Shown in pieces: positions 1-11,929 of a DNA stretch of 64,000 bases. The stretch covers positions 1 through 64,000 of the forward strand of contig CALGLU010000025.1 of NCBI GenBank assembly GCA_937959275.1, written 5' to 3'. Made by a program: the position numbers and the translations under genes. Under the pieces are notes generated by a model that was not told the DNA's origin, did not search any database, and saw only the letters and a list, made by a program, of their open reading frames with translations. The number at the start of each line of letters is the position of its first letter. Position 1 is the stretch's first letter. Origin of the DNA: an uncultured Saprospiraceae bacterium. GTDB taxonomy: Bacteria > Bacteroidota > Bacteroidia > Chitinophagales > Saprospiraceae.

Positions 1-2
1 GA

Positions 3-2963
<2,961 letters not shown>

Positions 2964-2970
2964 TCGTATA

Positions 2971-3006
2971 TAAGCAAGAATTCTCCTTCGGGAGTTTTCT
3001 TGCTTA
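2971..3006 (+). terminator. Hairpin with TTCG tetraloop after the collagen gene
   Basis: Perfect 10-bp outer arms (TAAGCAAGAA with TTCTTGCTTA), a TT/TT internal mismatch, then CTCC-TTCG-GGAG. It begins 8 nt after the stop codon. No strong T run follows, so it could also be a 3'-end stabiliser or an attenuator before the next gene. Confidence 0.7.
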
Positions 3007-3023
3007 ATTAAAAATGTAGTAGT

Positions 3024-4019
3024 ATGAAGTTTTTATTTAATGCGATCCTAATTCTTCTCCTCGTACCTGCTTTGACATTTGGCCAAAAAAAGGTGAAATC
3101 TTTTTCAAATGTCTATGTTCCTTCTGGTAGTTTCATGTCAATCTTTGGTTCATATGAATTCTCAGGAGATGCAGGAACAGGTAAATTGAAGACTTCAAGA
3201 AATCTTGAAAAAGGATATGTAAATTTTGGCGTTGGTAGTGAATGGATGGGACAAGCTGATAATCAATTTATTGATGGTTATGTATGTGTCCACCACGGAG
3301 ATTCATTTACATTTCCAATCGGTCACGAGTCAATCTACGCGCCAGTAGCTATTTCTGGAGCTGAGAAAACAGCAGCTGCATTCTTTAATGCTAATCCAGA
3401 AAAAATTAATGGTTTTGCAACTAACTTATCTGCAGATCTAGGTAATGTTTCTGATATCGGATATTGGGATGTGAAAAGTCCTAATAATACAAGATTGACA
3501 TTGTCTTACAATGACATCTTTGACATCAGTGAACTAACAGCAGGTGATTTAAATAAGTTGACGATCGTTGGCTTACAAAACAACGAATGGAAAGTGATTA
3601 CTTCTTCACTTGATTCTAAAGCACTCAATAAAATGTCTTCGGAAGGAGCCTTTAAAGGTGTTTCAGATTTGACAAGTGGTTCAATCACCACTGACGAAGA
3701 AATTAATCCTAATGATTATGATTACTTTTCTTTAGCGACTATCGAAAACGAACAGTTACTGTCTAATATTGATTTTAATGTGTTTCCAAACCCTTCAATG
3801 GCTGGGAATGACATTAACATAGATTATGAAATGCCAACAAACGGAAACCTACAAGTTTTCAATACGGCTAACGAACTAATCTATACTCAAGCATTGACAG
3901 AAGGTACTGGTGTGATTCAGTTGAATAGGCTAAATCTGCATGAAGGTTCTTATTATATCTCTTTTATTGATGATAAGGGTTTCGTTAAGTCCGAAAAGTT
4001 AATTGTTGTTAATAAGTAA
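3024..4019 (+). CDS. Secreted protein with T9SS type A C-terminal sorting domain
   Basis: 331 residues. Signal peptide at residues 1-20 (MKFLFNAILILLLVPALTFG), then a body of about 230 residues that I do not recognise. The last ~80 residues form a type IX secretion sorting domain: VFPNPS near residue 253, then alternating strands with YYISFIDDKG and a SEKLIVVNK end. Such proteins are moved across the outer membrane by T9SS and usually attached to the surface after cleavage. It follows the collagen gene by 60 bp on the same strand with a hairpin between, so a joint role in a surface fibre is possible but inferred. The sorting domain is a confident call; the body is not. Confidence 0.85.
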   Translation: MKFLFNAILILLLVPALTFGQKKVKSFSNVYVPSGSFMSIFGSYEFSGDAGTGKLKTSRNLEKGYVNFGVGSEWMGQADNQFIDGYVCVHHGDSFTFPIGHESIYAPVAISGAEKTAAAFFNANPEKINGFATNLSADLGNVSDIGYWDVKSPNNTRLTLSYNDIFDISELTAGDLNKLTIVGLQNNEWKVITSSLDSKALNKMSSEGAFKGVSDLTSGSITTDEEINPNDYDYFSLATIENEQLLSNIDFNVFPNPSMAGNDINIDYEMPTNGNLQVFNTANELIYTQALTEGTGVIQLNRLNLHEGSYYISFIDDKGFVKSEKLIVVNK

Positions 4020-4041
4020 ACACAGCATTTAGAATATAGTT

Positions 4042-4076
4042 AAGGACCTGCAATTCATTTTGTAGGTCCTTTTTTA
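4042..4076 (+). terminator. Rho-independent terminator after the T9SS-sorted protein
   Basis: Stem AAGGACCTGCAA pairing with TTGTAGGTCCTT (one G-T pair), short AT-rich loop, then a run of T. It lies 23 nt after the stop at 4019. Confidence 0.85.
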
Positions 4077-4082
4077 TTATGC

Positions 4083-4138
4083 CCACTATCCACTATCCAC
4101 TATCCACTATCCACTATCCACTATCCACTGCCCACTAT
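4083..4138. repeat. Heptamer tandem repeat (CCACTAT)n
   Basis: Six perfect CCACTAT units from 4083 to 4124, a partial unit ending CCACTG, then one more unit at 4132-4138. The last unit contains the stop codon of the minus-strand DinB-like gene (4135-4137), so copy-number change there could alter that protein's end. Confidence 0.9.
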
Positions 4139-4620
4139 CCTTCACTGACTTCCTTATCAATAATTAAGATCTGCGCAAAATGATGTATGTCATGGTTCAT
4201 CAATCCATACAGCATCACTTCATAAGTGTATTCTTTATTTGGGACACGAGTTTCTAGCCAATTATCGGTCTTTGGTTGTAGAGCGGATTGTAGATTGCTA
4301 TAGCTCTTATGTAGTTCTTCAATAATGTCTTGTGGTTCTGTATAAAACGCTGGCCAGTCATCATTTGAATTTAAAATAATGTCAATAGCTTCTTGGTTTA
4401 CTTTAGCCAATACAAATTCTCGCCAAGCAAGGATATGTAAGAGCATCGATGCTATACTTTTCCCTGAGCTTAGACTTTTCTTGCCAAGAGTCTTCTGATT
4501 AATCTTTTTTAAAATACTCTGTAACGAAGGACCATGCCATGGCTCGCCACTATTGACTTGCTCATAGAGGGACTGAAAGCTTAAGATCCGTTTATTACTT
4601 GATATTTGAGTTTTACTCAT
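4135..4620 (-). CDS. DinB-like domain protein
   Basis: About 161 residues from the ATG at 4620. The PWHGPSLQSIL start, the HILAWREFV helix and the NHDIHHFAQI helix with clustered His fit the DinB/YfiT four-helix fold, whose members often bind a metal through three His and include thiol-dependent enzymes. The frame is open to 4677, but the ATG at 4620 is preferred because it overlaps the end of the upstream gene by 8 nt, suggesting translational coupling. The exact reaction is unknown. The stop codon lies inside a heptamer tandem repeat. Confidence 0.7.
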   Translation of the reverse strand: MSKTQISSNKRILSFQSLYEQVNSGEPWHGPSLQSILKKINQKTLGKKSLSSGKSIASMLLHILAWREFVLAKVNQEAIDIILNSNDDWPAFYTEPQDIIEELHKSYSNLQSALQPKTDNWLETRVPNKEYTYEVMLYGLMNHDIHHFAQILIIDKEVSEG

Positions 4621-5758
4621 TATATGAAATTCGATAAATAGCATCTGCAAAATCATCCGAAATGAGCATTGAACCATCAGAGAGCCAGTCTATATCAACT
4701 GGTCTACCCCAAGCCTCATCTGACTCAGAATCCAACCAACCTTCTGCAAAGGTTTCATAGCCATTTGACTGATTATTGTCATTAATGTTGACTAACGATA
4801 TTCTATATCCTATCTTTTTTGACCTGTTCCACGAACCATGCTCTGCAATCAAGATGCTGTTCTTGTAGCGATCGGGAAACATATCACCTTGAACAAATTC
4901 TAAACCAAGAGGCGCAACATGAGGTCCTAAGTTTTGAAATGGTGGGATAAAGTCTGAACAGGGGAACAATTCTCCAAAATCGGGATCTTTAATATCACCT
5001 TGGTGACAATACGGATATCCAAAGTGTAAGCCGTCCTTTACTGCTACATTGAGCTCGCATCTCGGAATATCATCACCCATGTTATCTCTCCCATTATCTG
5101 TAAACCATAATTGCTTCGTTGTAGGATGCCAAGTGAGACCTACAGAATTTCTAACCCCCTTATGAACGATCTCCATATCTGACCCATCAGGATTAATTCT
5201 TGTGATGGTGTTAAAGATATCTTCTTTGGATTCGCAGATATTGCACGGTGCACCTACAGGTATATATAATTTGCCATCGGGACCGAAGTCAATGAATTTT
5301 GAACCATGATGCTTGATCGTAGGATACCCATCAAATAGTAAGGTAGGGGGAGCAGGATCACCTAGATTGGCTTCAATATTTTCAAATTTGAATAGTTTAT
5401 TAATATCCGCAACATAAAGATCTCCATCCTTGAATGCGACACCATTTGGTAGAGTGCCATCTGATAATAGAGTATACATCGTGTCTGCTTTGAAATCTCC
5501 ATCTAAATCCTGCAAAGCATAGACTTTACCAGCCGAACGGGTACCAACGAATACAGTTCCTGCTGGACTCACACACATTGATCGAGCATTCACCACATGC
5601 TCTGCATAGCTTTCAATTTTAAAATTATTGGGAAGTCTAATATTTCCTAAAAATAACTCAGAGGAGTCTAATTTCTCTGGTGGATTAATAACCATTTCAC
5701 AGCCTAACATGCTGAGGGAAGCAATGAGAGCATAGACATAAATATTTGGTGATCGCAT
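4613..5758 (-). CDS. Sorbosone/glucose dehydrogenase-like beta-propeller lipoprotein
   Basis: 381 residues. Signal with lipobox MLGC puts the acylated Cys near residue 20. The body reads as a six-bladed propeller of the L-sorbosone/soluble glucose dehydrogenase family: NFKIESYAEHVVNARSM at the first blade, GVRNSVGLTWHPTTKQLWFTDNGRD in the middle, AEHGSWNRSKKIGYRI, and RPVDIDWLSDGSMLISDD at the end. Relatives use PQQ to oxidise sugars or aldoses in the periplasm; whether this one binds PQQ cannot be told here. It lies 6 bp downstream of the START-domain gene and overlaps the DinB-like gene, so the three probably form one transcript. Confidence 0.85.
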   Translation of the reverse strand: MRSPNIYVYALIASLSMLGCEMVINPPEKLDSSELFLGNIRLPNNFKIESYAEHVVNARSMCVSPAGTVFVGTRSAGKVYALQDLDGDFKADTMYTLLSDGTLPNGVAFKDGDLYVADINKLFKFENIEANLGDPAPPTLLFDGYPTIKHHGSKFIDFGPDGKLYIPVGAPCNICESKEDIFNTITRINPDGSDMEIVHKGVRNSVGLTWHPTTKQLWFTDNGRDNMGDDIPRCELNVAVKDGLHFGYPYCHQGDIKDPDFGELFPCSDFIPPFQNLGPHVAPLGLEFVQGDMFPDRYKNSILIAEHGSWNRSKKIGYRISLVNINDNNQSNGYETFAEGWLDSESDEAWGRPVDIDWLSDGSMLISDDFADAIYRISYNE

Positions 5759-5764
5759 AGCAAT

Positions 5765-6346
5765 TTATTTCTGGAGTTGCTTTTTAAGAGTTTTAAAGGT
5801 GTTTTTGGGGTGTTTTAGTGCAAAGGCATTAATAATCCAGGCTGGTATAGATCCCCCTGGATCCGCAAAAAACTGATGGACGATCCTTACCTGATTTTGA
5901 TCAACAGCTTTAATATCCCAAGAACCATAACACTCTTCAATGTTTACATACTTGCTATCTGGTATTAACTCACTCTTTTGAGTAATGGCAATTCGTGCTT
6001 CATCTGGTGAAATAAGCTTAATATGATTAGAATACACACCGATTCTATTTTTAGCAGGAAATGGAGTTTTTATGACTAATAGAACATCAAATTCAGTAGG
6101 ATGCGGCTCAGATAATAACTCAATTTTACCTAGGAATGGATATAGCTTTTCATAATTATTGATATCTGTGATTGCATCTAAGGCTTCTTTGACTGTTCCT
6201 TTGCACGTCATTTCTAACCTGTACTCGAGATATTTGGAATGATCTACATGGCGTGTATAGCCTGTTATCCCATTGTCTTCAAATGATAATGTCCACGAGG
6301 ATGCGAGTGTAAGGAATAGGAGTTGTAAAAGCTGAATGTAAGGCAT
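5765..6346 (-). CDS. START/SRPBCC-like lipid-binding domain protein, exported
   Basis: 193 residues with a hydrophobic N-terminus (MPYIQLLQLLFLTLASSW) likely to be a signal peptide. The body fits the START-like helix-grip fold: an ITDINNYEKLYPFLGKIELL segment, central strands, and a C-terminal helix with WIINAFALKHPKNTFKTLKK. Such domains bind hydrophobic ligands. First gene of the 6346-4135 transcript. Ligand unknown. Confidence 0.75.
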   Translation of the reverse strand: MPYIQLLQLLFLTLASSWTLSFEDNGITGYTRHVDHSKYLEYRLEMTCKGTVKEALDAITDINNYEKLYPFLGKIELLSEPHPTEFDVLLVIKTPFPAKNRIGVYSNHIKLISPDEARIAITQKSELIPDSKYVNIEECYGSWDIKAVDQNQVRIVHQFFADPGGSIPAWIINAFALKHPKNTFKTLKKQLQK

Positions 6347-6450
6347 CTTAAATAATTCGATTGAAAAATGATCAAACTAGAGCCTCAAGAACTAAATATC
6401 TAGCCATATTAAATTGTTCTTTCAGCCCTCTCTGTGTTACAGAACCGACC

Positions 6451-6470
6451 TTGATAGCTTTGGCTATCAA
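6451..6470. other. Short perfect hairpin between convergent-side genes
   Basis: TTGATAGC-TTTG-GCTATCAA, 8-bp arms and a 4-nt loop, in the 248-bp gap between the START-domain and Nudix genes. No T run on either side, so a terminator role for the Nudix gene is only possible. The rest of the gap shows nothing I can name. Confidence 0.4.
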
Positions 6471-6594
6471 AGCGAACCTGTACCTTGAGTAGACGAAAAA
6501 TAACTACTTTTCATACAACCATTTAGTTAGTGCTTTAGACACTAGTCAATTTATCTTAACAGAGCACGACTATAAAAGTAGTGGAATTATTTGG

Positions 6595-7227
6595 CTATGC
6601 TATTGATTTAATAATCGTAATGAATTCACTAGTCATCATAGCGGTTGCACCCCATAAGGTTTCACCCTGTAAGTCGTAATATGGAACATTTTTAAGAAGT
6701 CCTTGTCTGATTTGAATATCCTTTGTCTTAACGATCGAATCATTAAGGAAATCACTAATTGGAGCTTCAATGACATAATCAACCTCTGATTTTTGTAAAG
6801 TGTAATCTAGATCACCATGATAAATGCCTACAAAGGGATAAACCATAAAATTGCTAACGTAAACATAAATAGGTGTCATAGGGCCTAAAAGCTCTATTTT
6901 GGATATATCCAGACCTAACTCTTCATTAGTTTCTCGCAATGCACAATCCTCGAATGATTCATCAGATTCTTCTAGTTGCCCACCTGGAAATCCGATTTGA
7001 CCAGCATGTTTGTCTTCTTTAACCAATGATGCTCGCTTAATAAAGAGAAGATGTGGTTCTAAATTTTTCTCAATCACAGTTAAGTGAACTGAAGCTTTTT
7101 TATACGCACCGCTTGGGCTCATATATTTTTCTGAACGTAAGTCTGGAGCCATTTTCAGATGAGCATTTTTGCCAGGCAATGACTTAGATAAGGCTGATTT
7201 TAAATTTGGATAAAAGTTGCTGTTCAC
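6595..7227 (-). CDS. Nudix hydrolase, CoA pyrophosphatase type
   Basis: 210 residues. The UPF0035-type signature LLFIKRASLVKEDKHAGQ (60-77) leads into GFPGG (79-83), then the Nudix helix with RETNEE at 98-103. This combination marks NudL/NUDT7-like enzymes, which split coenzyme A and its esters into 3',5'-ADP and phosphopantetheine using Mg or Mn. Length is usual for the family. It stands alone, 92 bp from hemD. Confidence 0.87.
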   Translation of the reverse strand: MNSNFYPNLKSALSKSLPGKNAHLKMAPDLRSEKYMSPSGAYKKASVHLTVIEKNLEPHLLFIKRASLVKEDKHAGQIGFPGGQLEESDESFEDCALRETNEELGLDISKIELLGPMTPIYVYVSNFMVYPFVGIYHGDLDYTLQKSEVDYVIEAPISDFLNDSIVKTKDIQIRQGLLKNVPYYDLQGETLWGATAMMTSEFITIIKSIA

Positions 7228-7319
7228 AATGTCATGTGCTTTATAATGCTCATTCTATATATTGATCAACCCACATAGTGCTAGTAGAAGTAACAGTTAG
7301 AGGTGTTAATTGAGTCTAT

Positions 7320-8078
7320 TTACTTTTTATTAGATTTCTTAAGATAGTTTTCCAAGGCCATAGTCATAGAAGGAGACTCAGCAGAAGGAGCAGCTATATT
7401 GATATCTAGTCCTCGATCTGTTACAGCCTTACTTGTTGATTTTCCATAAATAGCTAGTCTAGTAAGATTTTGCTTAAAATCTGGAAAATTATCATAAAGA
7501 GACTGGATACCGAGTGGACTGAAAAAAACCAAAATGTCATACGTGACGTCAGAAAGATCGGATAAATCACTCGAAACCGTCCTATACATCATGACACTCT
7601 TAAAATCGAATTCATGTTTTTCTAAGTAATTATCGACATCTTTAGCGCCAAGATTTGAACAGGGAAGTAGGAATTTTTCAGAATCTTTATGCTTAGTTAA
7701 TGAAGTGTGGAGATCATCAATCTTACGTAAACCCACAAAAACTTTTCGTTTTCTATACACGATAAATTTCTGAAGATAATCTCCTATGGCTTTGGTTAAA
7801 CAGAAGTATTTTGTTGCCTGAGACATAGATACTCTCATCTCTTCACAAAGCCTAAAGAAGTGCTCTATTGAGTTTTTACTTGTAAAGATGATGGATGTAT
7901 ATTCGTCTGGCCTTAGTCTGTTCTTGCGAAATTCTTTCTCAGATACGCCTTCTACATGAATAAAAGGTCTCCAATCAATTTGCAAATCCCACTTTTTTGC
8001 TAGGTCAAAATATGCTGATCTCTCAGGCTTAGGTTGCGAGATTAGGATCGTTTTTACAGGTTCAAACTCTTCTTTCAT
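7320..8078 (-). CDS. hemD: Uroporphyrinogen-III synthase family protein
   Basis: 252 residues with the two-domain layout of HemD: ILISQPKPERSAYFDLAKKW at the start, the IIFTSKNSIEHFFRL motif near 63-77, the mid-protein FLLPCSNLGAKDVDNYL, and VFFSPLGIQSL near 180. Family members close and flip the D ring of hydroxymethylbilane in haem synthesis. HemD is poorly conserved, but the next gene upstream is a DUF4271 membrane protein, a pairing common in Bacteroidota, which supports the call. Confidence 0.8.
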   Translation of the reverse strand: MKEEFEPVKTILISQPKPERSAYFDLAKKWDLQIDWRPFIHVEGVSEKEFRKNRLRPDEYTSIIFTSKNSIEHFFRLCEEMRVSMSQATKYFCLTKAIGDYLQKFIVYRKRKVFVGLRKIDDLHTSLTKHKDSEKFLLPCSNLGAKDVDNYLEKHEFDFKSVMMYRTVSSDLSDLSDVTYDILVFFSPLGIQSLYDNFPDFKQNLTRLAIYGKSTSKAVTDRGLDINIAAPSAESPSMTMALENYLKKSNKK

Positions 8079-8122
8079 GCCTTTTTACTTCTTGACATTT
8101 GTCCGTTTTAAGCTACGGCGCC

Positions 8123-9058
8123 CTAAATGGCTCCTGAATAACCTTGTATTAACTTGATAATAAATAATGCAGGCGCAATTTCGAAGGTGCAAATATAAAT
8201 AAAAAAATGAAACAGATTGGCCTGCTTTTCTTTTAGAGCAGCGATAATTCCATTCCCCTGTCTTATTATATAGCAAATAGCAATGATGCCTAAGCCAAGG
8301 TATAAAAAGCTAGCCTTCATCGATGAATAGCTGATTAGGATCACTATTGGGAAGAGAGCTAATCCGCATAATATGTTCGATATCACGATTAAAAAGTTAT
8401 AATCTGATAATAATTGAGTCGTTAATGAGAGTTTACCCGCTATAAACATGGCTATATGCCTGATCAAATAAATAAGTAAAACAATCCCCAATACCCGAAT
8501 AAAGAAAGAAAACCCACTAATTTCAAAATGAATCGAGACATATTGATAAACAAATACAGTCAGCGTTATGAAGAAAACAGTATATAAAATGGCATAAAAC
8601 ACGAGTTTCCCTCCATTTAGGTCTCTATTGACAAGCTTTAGGTAGTTATTGTTGCTAATCAGTTTATATAAATTGCTAAATGATTTCCGATCTCGAGTGA
8701 TGCCTAGGGCGATAAGAACCAATGCTAATAGAATAAACCAGAAAAGAAATGTTTCACTCTTATTAGTCGCAAGTTCATTCGAAGTAGTTTTCTTTTCAAG
8801 TGGTCTGAAAATTGGTTTTTTTACAATATCCTGCCTTGTCGTATCCACTTCAAATGGATTTCTTTGACTTTGCTGTACTGACTCGATTTGATTGGTTAAC
8901 GCTAAGCTAGTCGTCTCGTTGGCTGTTATATCTGTTAGAATGGTATCTGCATGTACCTCAGGTATGCTATCCCGAAACAACTCAAAAGGATTCCCTGTCT
9001 GAGCAAATACGAATGATGCAGTAAGATAAAAACAGCAATAAGCTATGATTCTCTTCAT
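8123..9058 (-). CDS. DUF4271 membrane protein
   Basis: About 311 residues from the ATG at 9058. A signal-like first helix (MKRIIAYCCFYLTASFVFAQ), a polar linker of ~75 residues, then about seven membrane helices beginning at FLFWFILLALVLIALGI. This fits DUF4271, a Bacteroidota inner-membrane family of unknown function that often sits before hemD. A TTG at 9088 would extend the frame, but a -7 element (TATTTTTG) ends 8 nt before the ATG, so 9058 is favoured. 44 bp separate it from hemD. Confidence 0.85.
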   Translation of the reverse strand: MKRIIAYCCFYLTASFVFAQTGNPFELFRDSIPEVHADTILTDITANETTSLALTNQIESVQQSQRNPFEVDTTRQDIVKKPIFRPLEKKTTSNELATNKSETFLFWFILLALVLIALGITRDRKSFSNLYKLISNNNYLKLVNRDLNGGKLVFYAILYTVFFITLTVFVYQYVSIHFEISGFSFFIRVLGIVLLIYLIRHIAMFIAGKLSLTTQLLSDYNFLIVISNILCGLALFPIVILISYSSMKASFLYLGLGIIAICYIIRQGNGIIAALKEKQANLFHFFIYICTFEIAPALFIIKLIQGYSGAI

Positions 9059-9066
9059 AGATACTG

Positions 9067-9074
9067 CAAAAATA
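9067..9074 (-). promoter_or_regulatory. -7 promoter element (TATTTTTG) of the DUF4271-hemD genes
   Basis: Matches the Bacteroidota TANNTTTG element on the minus strand. The G lies 8 nt before the ATG, so the transcript may have almost no leader. No good TTG at the expected distance. Confidence 0.45.
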
Positions 9075-9154
9075 GTTCTTATCTGCAAAGAATTTGCTAT
9101 TCTGCTTCGCTGTTAATGATGTGTTAAGCATTTTAATAGACATTTATACTAGAA

Positions 9155-9162
9155 TACCTTTG
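9155..9162 (+). promoter_or_regulatory. -7 promoter element (TACCTTTG) of the sensor kinase operon
   Basis: Fits TANNTTTG, 25 nt before the ATG at 9188. No clear TTG -33 element is seen. Confidence 0.4.
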
Positions 9163-9187
9163 TAAAACAAAGAAAACTGATCTTTCA

Positions 9188-10465
9188 ATGTATAATCAGT
9201 CGATTAGGAATGTTTTGATTTTAGGAACCATAGCGGTAGCGGGTATCATATTCATTCAATCTTACTGGGTGATTGCAACTTGGAAAGTGACCTCAAGTCA
9301 ATTCGATAGGACTGCAAGAAATACATTGATGCGTGTGGCCAATCAGGTGGCGAATTACAATGATAGCGAATTGCCCATTCAAGGTATCATTCAAAGAAAA
9401 TCTTCAAATTACTATGTCGTCAATGTGAATGATGTGATTGTGCCGGCCGTACTAGAGAGTTTTCTTATTCAGGAATTTGAGAGAAGTGCACTCAACACAG
9501 ATTTTGAATACTCCGTCTATGATTGTCAATCGCAAAATCTGGTTTATGGGAATTATTGTAAGATATCTGACGACTCTAAAGAATACACGATCTCAAAGCA
9601 GGAATCCCTTCCCCAAATTGAAGACTTAACTTATTATTTCGTGGTCATCTTCCCCGAAAAAGCCAGCTATCTTCTTTTTGATATGTGGACATCGATATTC
9701 TTCAGTTTTATTGCTTTGTTGGCTGTTAGTTTTTTTGTTTATACTATTTGGATTATGCTCAAACAAAGACGGCTGTCTGAAATGCAACGGGATTTTATTA
9801 ATAATATGACGCATGAATTTAAGACACCAATTGCGTCAATCAAAATAGCATCGGACGTCTTATCTTCGAATGAACAAATAGCCGATGATAACAGGCTGAG
9901 TCAATATGTAAATATTATACGGGATCAAAATGACAGGTTAAATAAACAAGTAGAGCGTGTCTTAAATATTGCTAAACTCGAAAAAGAGAATTATCAATTA
10001 AAGAAAGAATATTTCGATTTATCAGATTTGATCGAGGATATTGCTAATAATGAAAATGTTAGATTGACACAAAGCAGTGGAGGTCAAATTTTGACATCTA
10101 TTACTGCTGCTTCTATTCCAATTTATGCTGATCGCGTACACTTTACTAATTGCATTTATAGCCTAATTGATAACGCGATTAAATACTGCAAAAAAATTCC
10201 TGAAATCCTCATTAGTATAAATCAAAGCGATAAGAATATTAAACTAGAAATTAAAGACAATGGTATAGGGATTAAGGAAGATCAAATACCTAAGCTATTT
10301 AATAAATTCTATAGAGTCCCTACCGGCAATGTGCACGATGTCAAAGGATTTGGTCTTGGTTTATTTTATGTTAAAAATATTTGTACGGCGCATAATTGGA
10401 GCATCAATGTTAATTCAACCTTAGGGCAGGGAACTCAAATCACTTTAAATATACCCACTACATGA
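9188..10465 (+). CDS. Two-component sensor histidine kinase
   Basis: 425 residues. Two membrane helices (about 10-30 and 158-182) enclose a ~130-residue extracytoplasmic sensor. The kinase core follows directly, without a recognisable HAMP: H-box NNMTHEFKTPIASIK with phospho-acceptor His209, N-box SLIDNAIKYCKK, and G boxes DNGIGIK and GFGLGLFYVK. Stop and the next start overlap as ATGA, so it is co-translated with the response regulator. The signal is unknown. Confidence 0.92.
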   Translation: MYNQSIRNVLILGTIAVAGIIFIQSYWVIATWKVTSSQFDRTARNTLMRVANQVANYNDSELPIQGIIQRKSSNYYVVNVNDVIVPAVLESFLIQEFERSALNTDFEYSVYDCQSQNLVYGNYCKISDDSKEYTISKQESLPQIEDLTYYFVVIFPEKASYLLFDMWTSIFFSFIALLAVSFFVYTIWIMLKQRRLSEMQRDFINNMTHEFKTPIASIKIASDVLSSNEQIADDNRLSQYVNIIRDQNDRLNKQVERVLNIAKLEKENYQLKKEYFDLSDLIEDIANNENVRLTQSSGGQILTSITAASIPIYADRVHFTNCIYSLIDNAIKYCKKIPEILISINQSDKNIKLEIKDNGIGIKEDQIPKLFNKFYRVPTGNVHDVKGFGLGLFYVKNICTAHNWSINVNSTLGQGTQITLNIPTT

Positions 10466-11160
10466 AAGCAGACTTAAAAGCAACCATACTCTATGCCGAA
10501 GATGATGAAGCCCTTTCCTTTCTTACAATCGACAGTCTAGGCCTGCATGGATTTAAGTTAGATCATTTTGTCAATGGGAAACAGGCACTAAAAGCTTTCA
10601 AGACAAATAAATACGATCTCTGTATTTTCGATGTGATGCTCCCTGAGATGGATGGCCTAGAAATAGCCAGACAAGTGAGAATGACGAATCAGCAGATACC
10701 TATCATCTTTCTAACTGCCAAAGGATTAAAAGAAGATCGAATTGAAGGTCTCAAAACGGGGGCGGATGACTATATGACTAAACCATACAGTATAGAAGAA
10801 CTCATTCTAAAAATTGAAATCTTTTTAAAGCGAAAATTTATTTCAAACCAGCCCGATCAAGGCGTACACTTTATTGGAAAATATAAGTATGATCATGATA
10901 ATTTAAAACTGTCAATCAATACCAAAACAAAAGACCTGACACAAAAAGAAGGGGAACTCCTTTATCTACTTTCAAAAAATAAAAATACAATCTTAAAACG
11001 GAGTGAAATTCTACAGCGACTCTGGGGTAATGACGATTATTTTTTAGGCAGGAGTATGGATGTATTTATTAGTAGACTCCGAAAATATTTAAAAGAAGAT
11101 GAATCCCTTAAAATTGAAAATGTCCATGGTGTAGGCTTTAGATTTATTTGTCCTCTGTAG
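10462..11160 (+). CDS. OmpR/PhoB-family response regulator
   Basis: 232 residues. Receiver domain (8-120) with acidic pocket EDD at 13-15, phospho-acceptor Asp57 in FDVMLP, Thr85 and Lys107 in TKPY. The C-terminal winged helix has LTQKEGELLYLLSKN and the end VHGVGFRFICPL typical of the Trans_reg_C family. Cognate partner of the upstream kinase. Its 3' end overlaps the convergent DJ-1-like gene by 17 bp. Confidence 0.94.
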   Translation: MKADLKATILYAEDDEALSFLTIDSLGLHGFKLDHFVNGKQALKAFKTNKYDLCIFDVMLPEMDGLEIARQVRMTNQQIPIIFLTAKGLKEDRIEGLKTGADDYMTKPYSIEELILKIEIFLKRKFISNQPDQGVHFIGKYKYDHDNLKLSINTKTKDLTQKEGELLYLLSKNKNTILKRSEILQRLWGNDDYFLGRSMDVFISRLRKYLKEDESLKIENVHGVGFRFICPL

Positions 11161-11878
11161 CCTTGTAATAACTCAATTCTTCAAGATCCCAATCGATCAC
11201 AAGGCCGCCAGCCAAGCTTTGTGCTATTGCCTTCCCATACAACAGCTCTGCCAGATAAAGAGAGGCTTCAAATGATTTGGCTCCTCCTGCTGAAGTGATG
11301 TATTTGCCATCATGCACAAATAACACATTGTCTTTGACATCTAAGTGCGGAAACATCTCCTTGTACGATTCAATATCACTCGGGAAAGTGGTTGAACTCA
11401 CATTGTCAAGCAAGCCAGCTTTTGCTAAGACAAAGGCACCATCGCAATGAGATGTCATATACAAAGCATTCTTATTTACTTGTTGGACAAATTGAATCAT
11501 TTTATGATCGTTTAGATCACTGTCCATGTGGTGCTCGGCACTAGGCACGACTAATATATCAATGGTAGGAAGATCGTCTGACAAATAACTGAAATCGGGA
11601 AGCATAACAATGCCTTCAAAACTGACAACCGGATCTAATGATTTTGCCACAAGAAAGGTATTCATCTGCTTAATCCCTTTTCTAAATTTTGTATGCTGAA
11701 AAATATCGAATGGAGCTGTCAATTCTGTGTTATAAACTCCATCCATAATGAGAAATGCCACGTTATACGCATCATCCTGAAGCACACGGTTTGGATAGAC
11801 AATGGAATTCTCTTCAGTTGGCTGCTGACAAGCATAAATACTTGTTAAGATTAGCAGTGATAGAACAGTTCGAAGCAT
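11144..11878 (-). CDS. DJ-1/PfpI-family (GATase1-like) lipoprotein
   Basis: 244 residues with lipobox IYAC at the N-terminus, so anchored outside the cytoplasm. VAFLIMDGVYNTELTAPFDIF opens a class I glutamine-amidotransferase-like fold, and TSHCDGAFVLAKAGLLD carries the nucleophile-elbow Cys found in this superfamily. The layout resembles the ligand domain of GATase1-type AraC regulators but without DNA-binding part. Role unknown. Diverges from the DPP IV gene. Confidence 0.8.
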   Translation of the reverse strand: MLRTVLSLLILTSIYACQQPTEENSIVYPNRVLQDDAYNVAFLIMDGVYNTELTAPFDIFQHTKFRKGIKQMNTFLVAKSLDPVVSFEGIVMLPDFSYLSDDLPTIDILVVPSAEHHMDSDLNDHKMIQFVQQVNKNALYMTSHCDGAFVLAKAGLLDNVSSTTFPSDIESYKEMFPHLDVKDNVLFVHDGKYITSAGGAKSFEASLYLAELLYGKAIAQSLAGGLVIDWDLEELSYYKATEDK

Positions 11879-11929
11879 TATATGTGTTATTTTACCAGCA
11901 AATTAATCATCCTCAACATATAAAGTGTT

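Noticed and set aside
4083-4138. CRISPR-like array
   Set aside because: Seven-base units without spacers; simple tandem repeat only.
8085-8276. Small frame between hemD and DUF4271
   Set aside because: Overlaps the 3' end of the DUF4271 gene in another frame and has no recognisable features.
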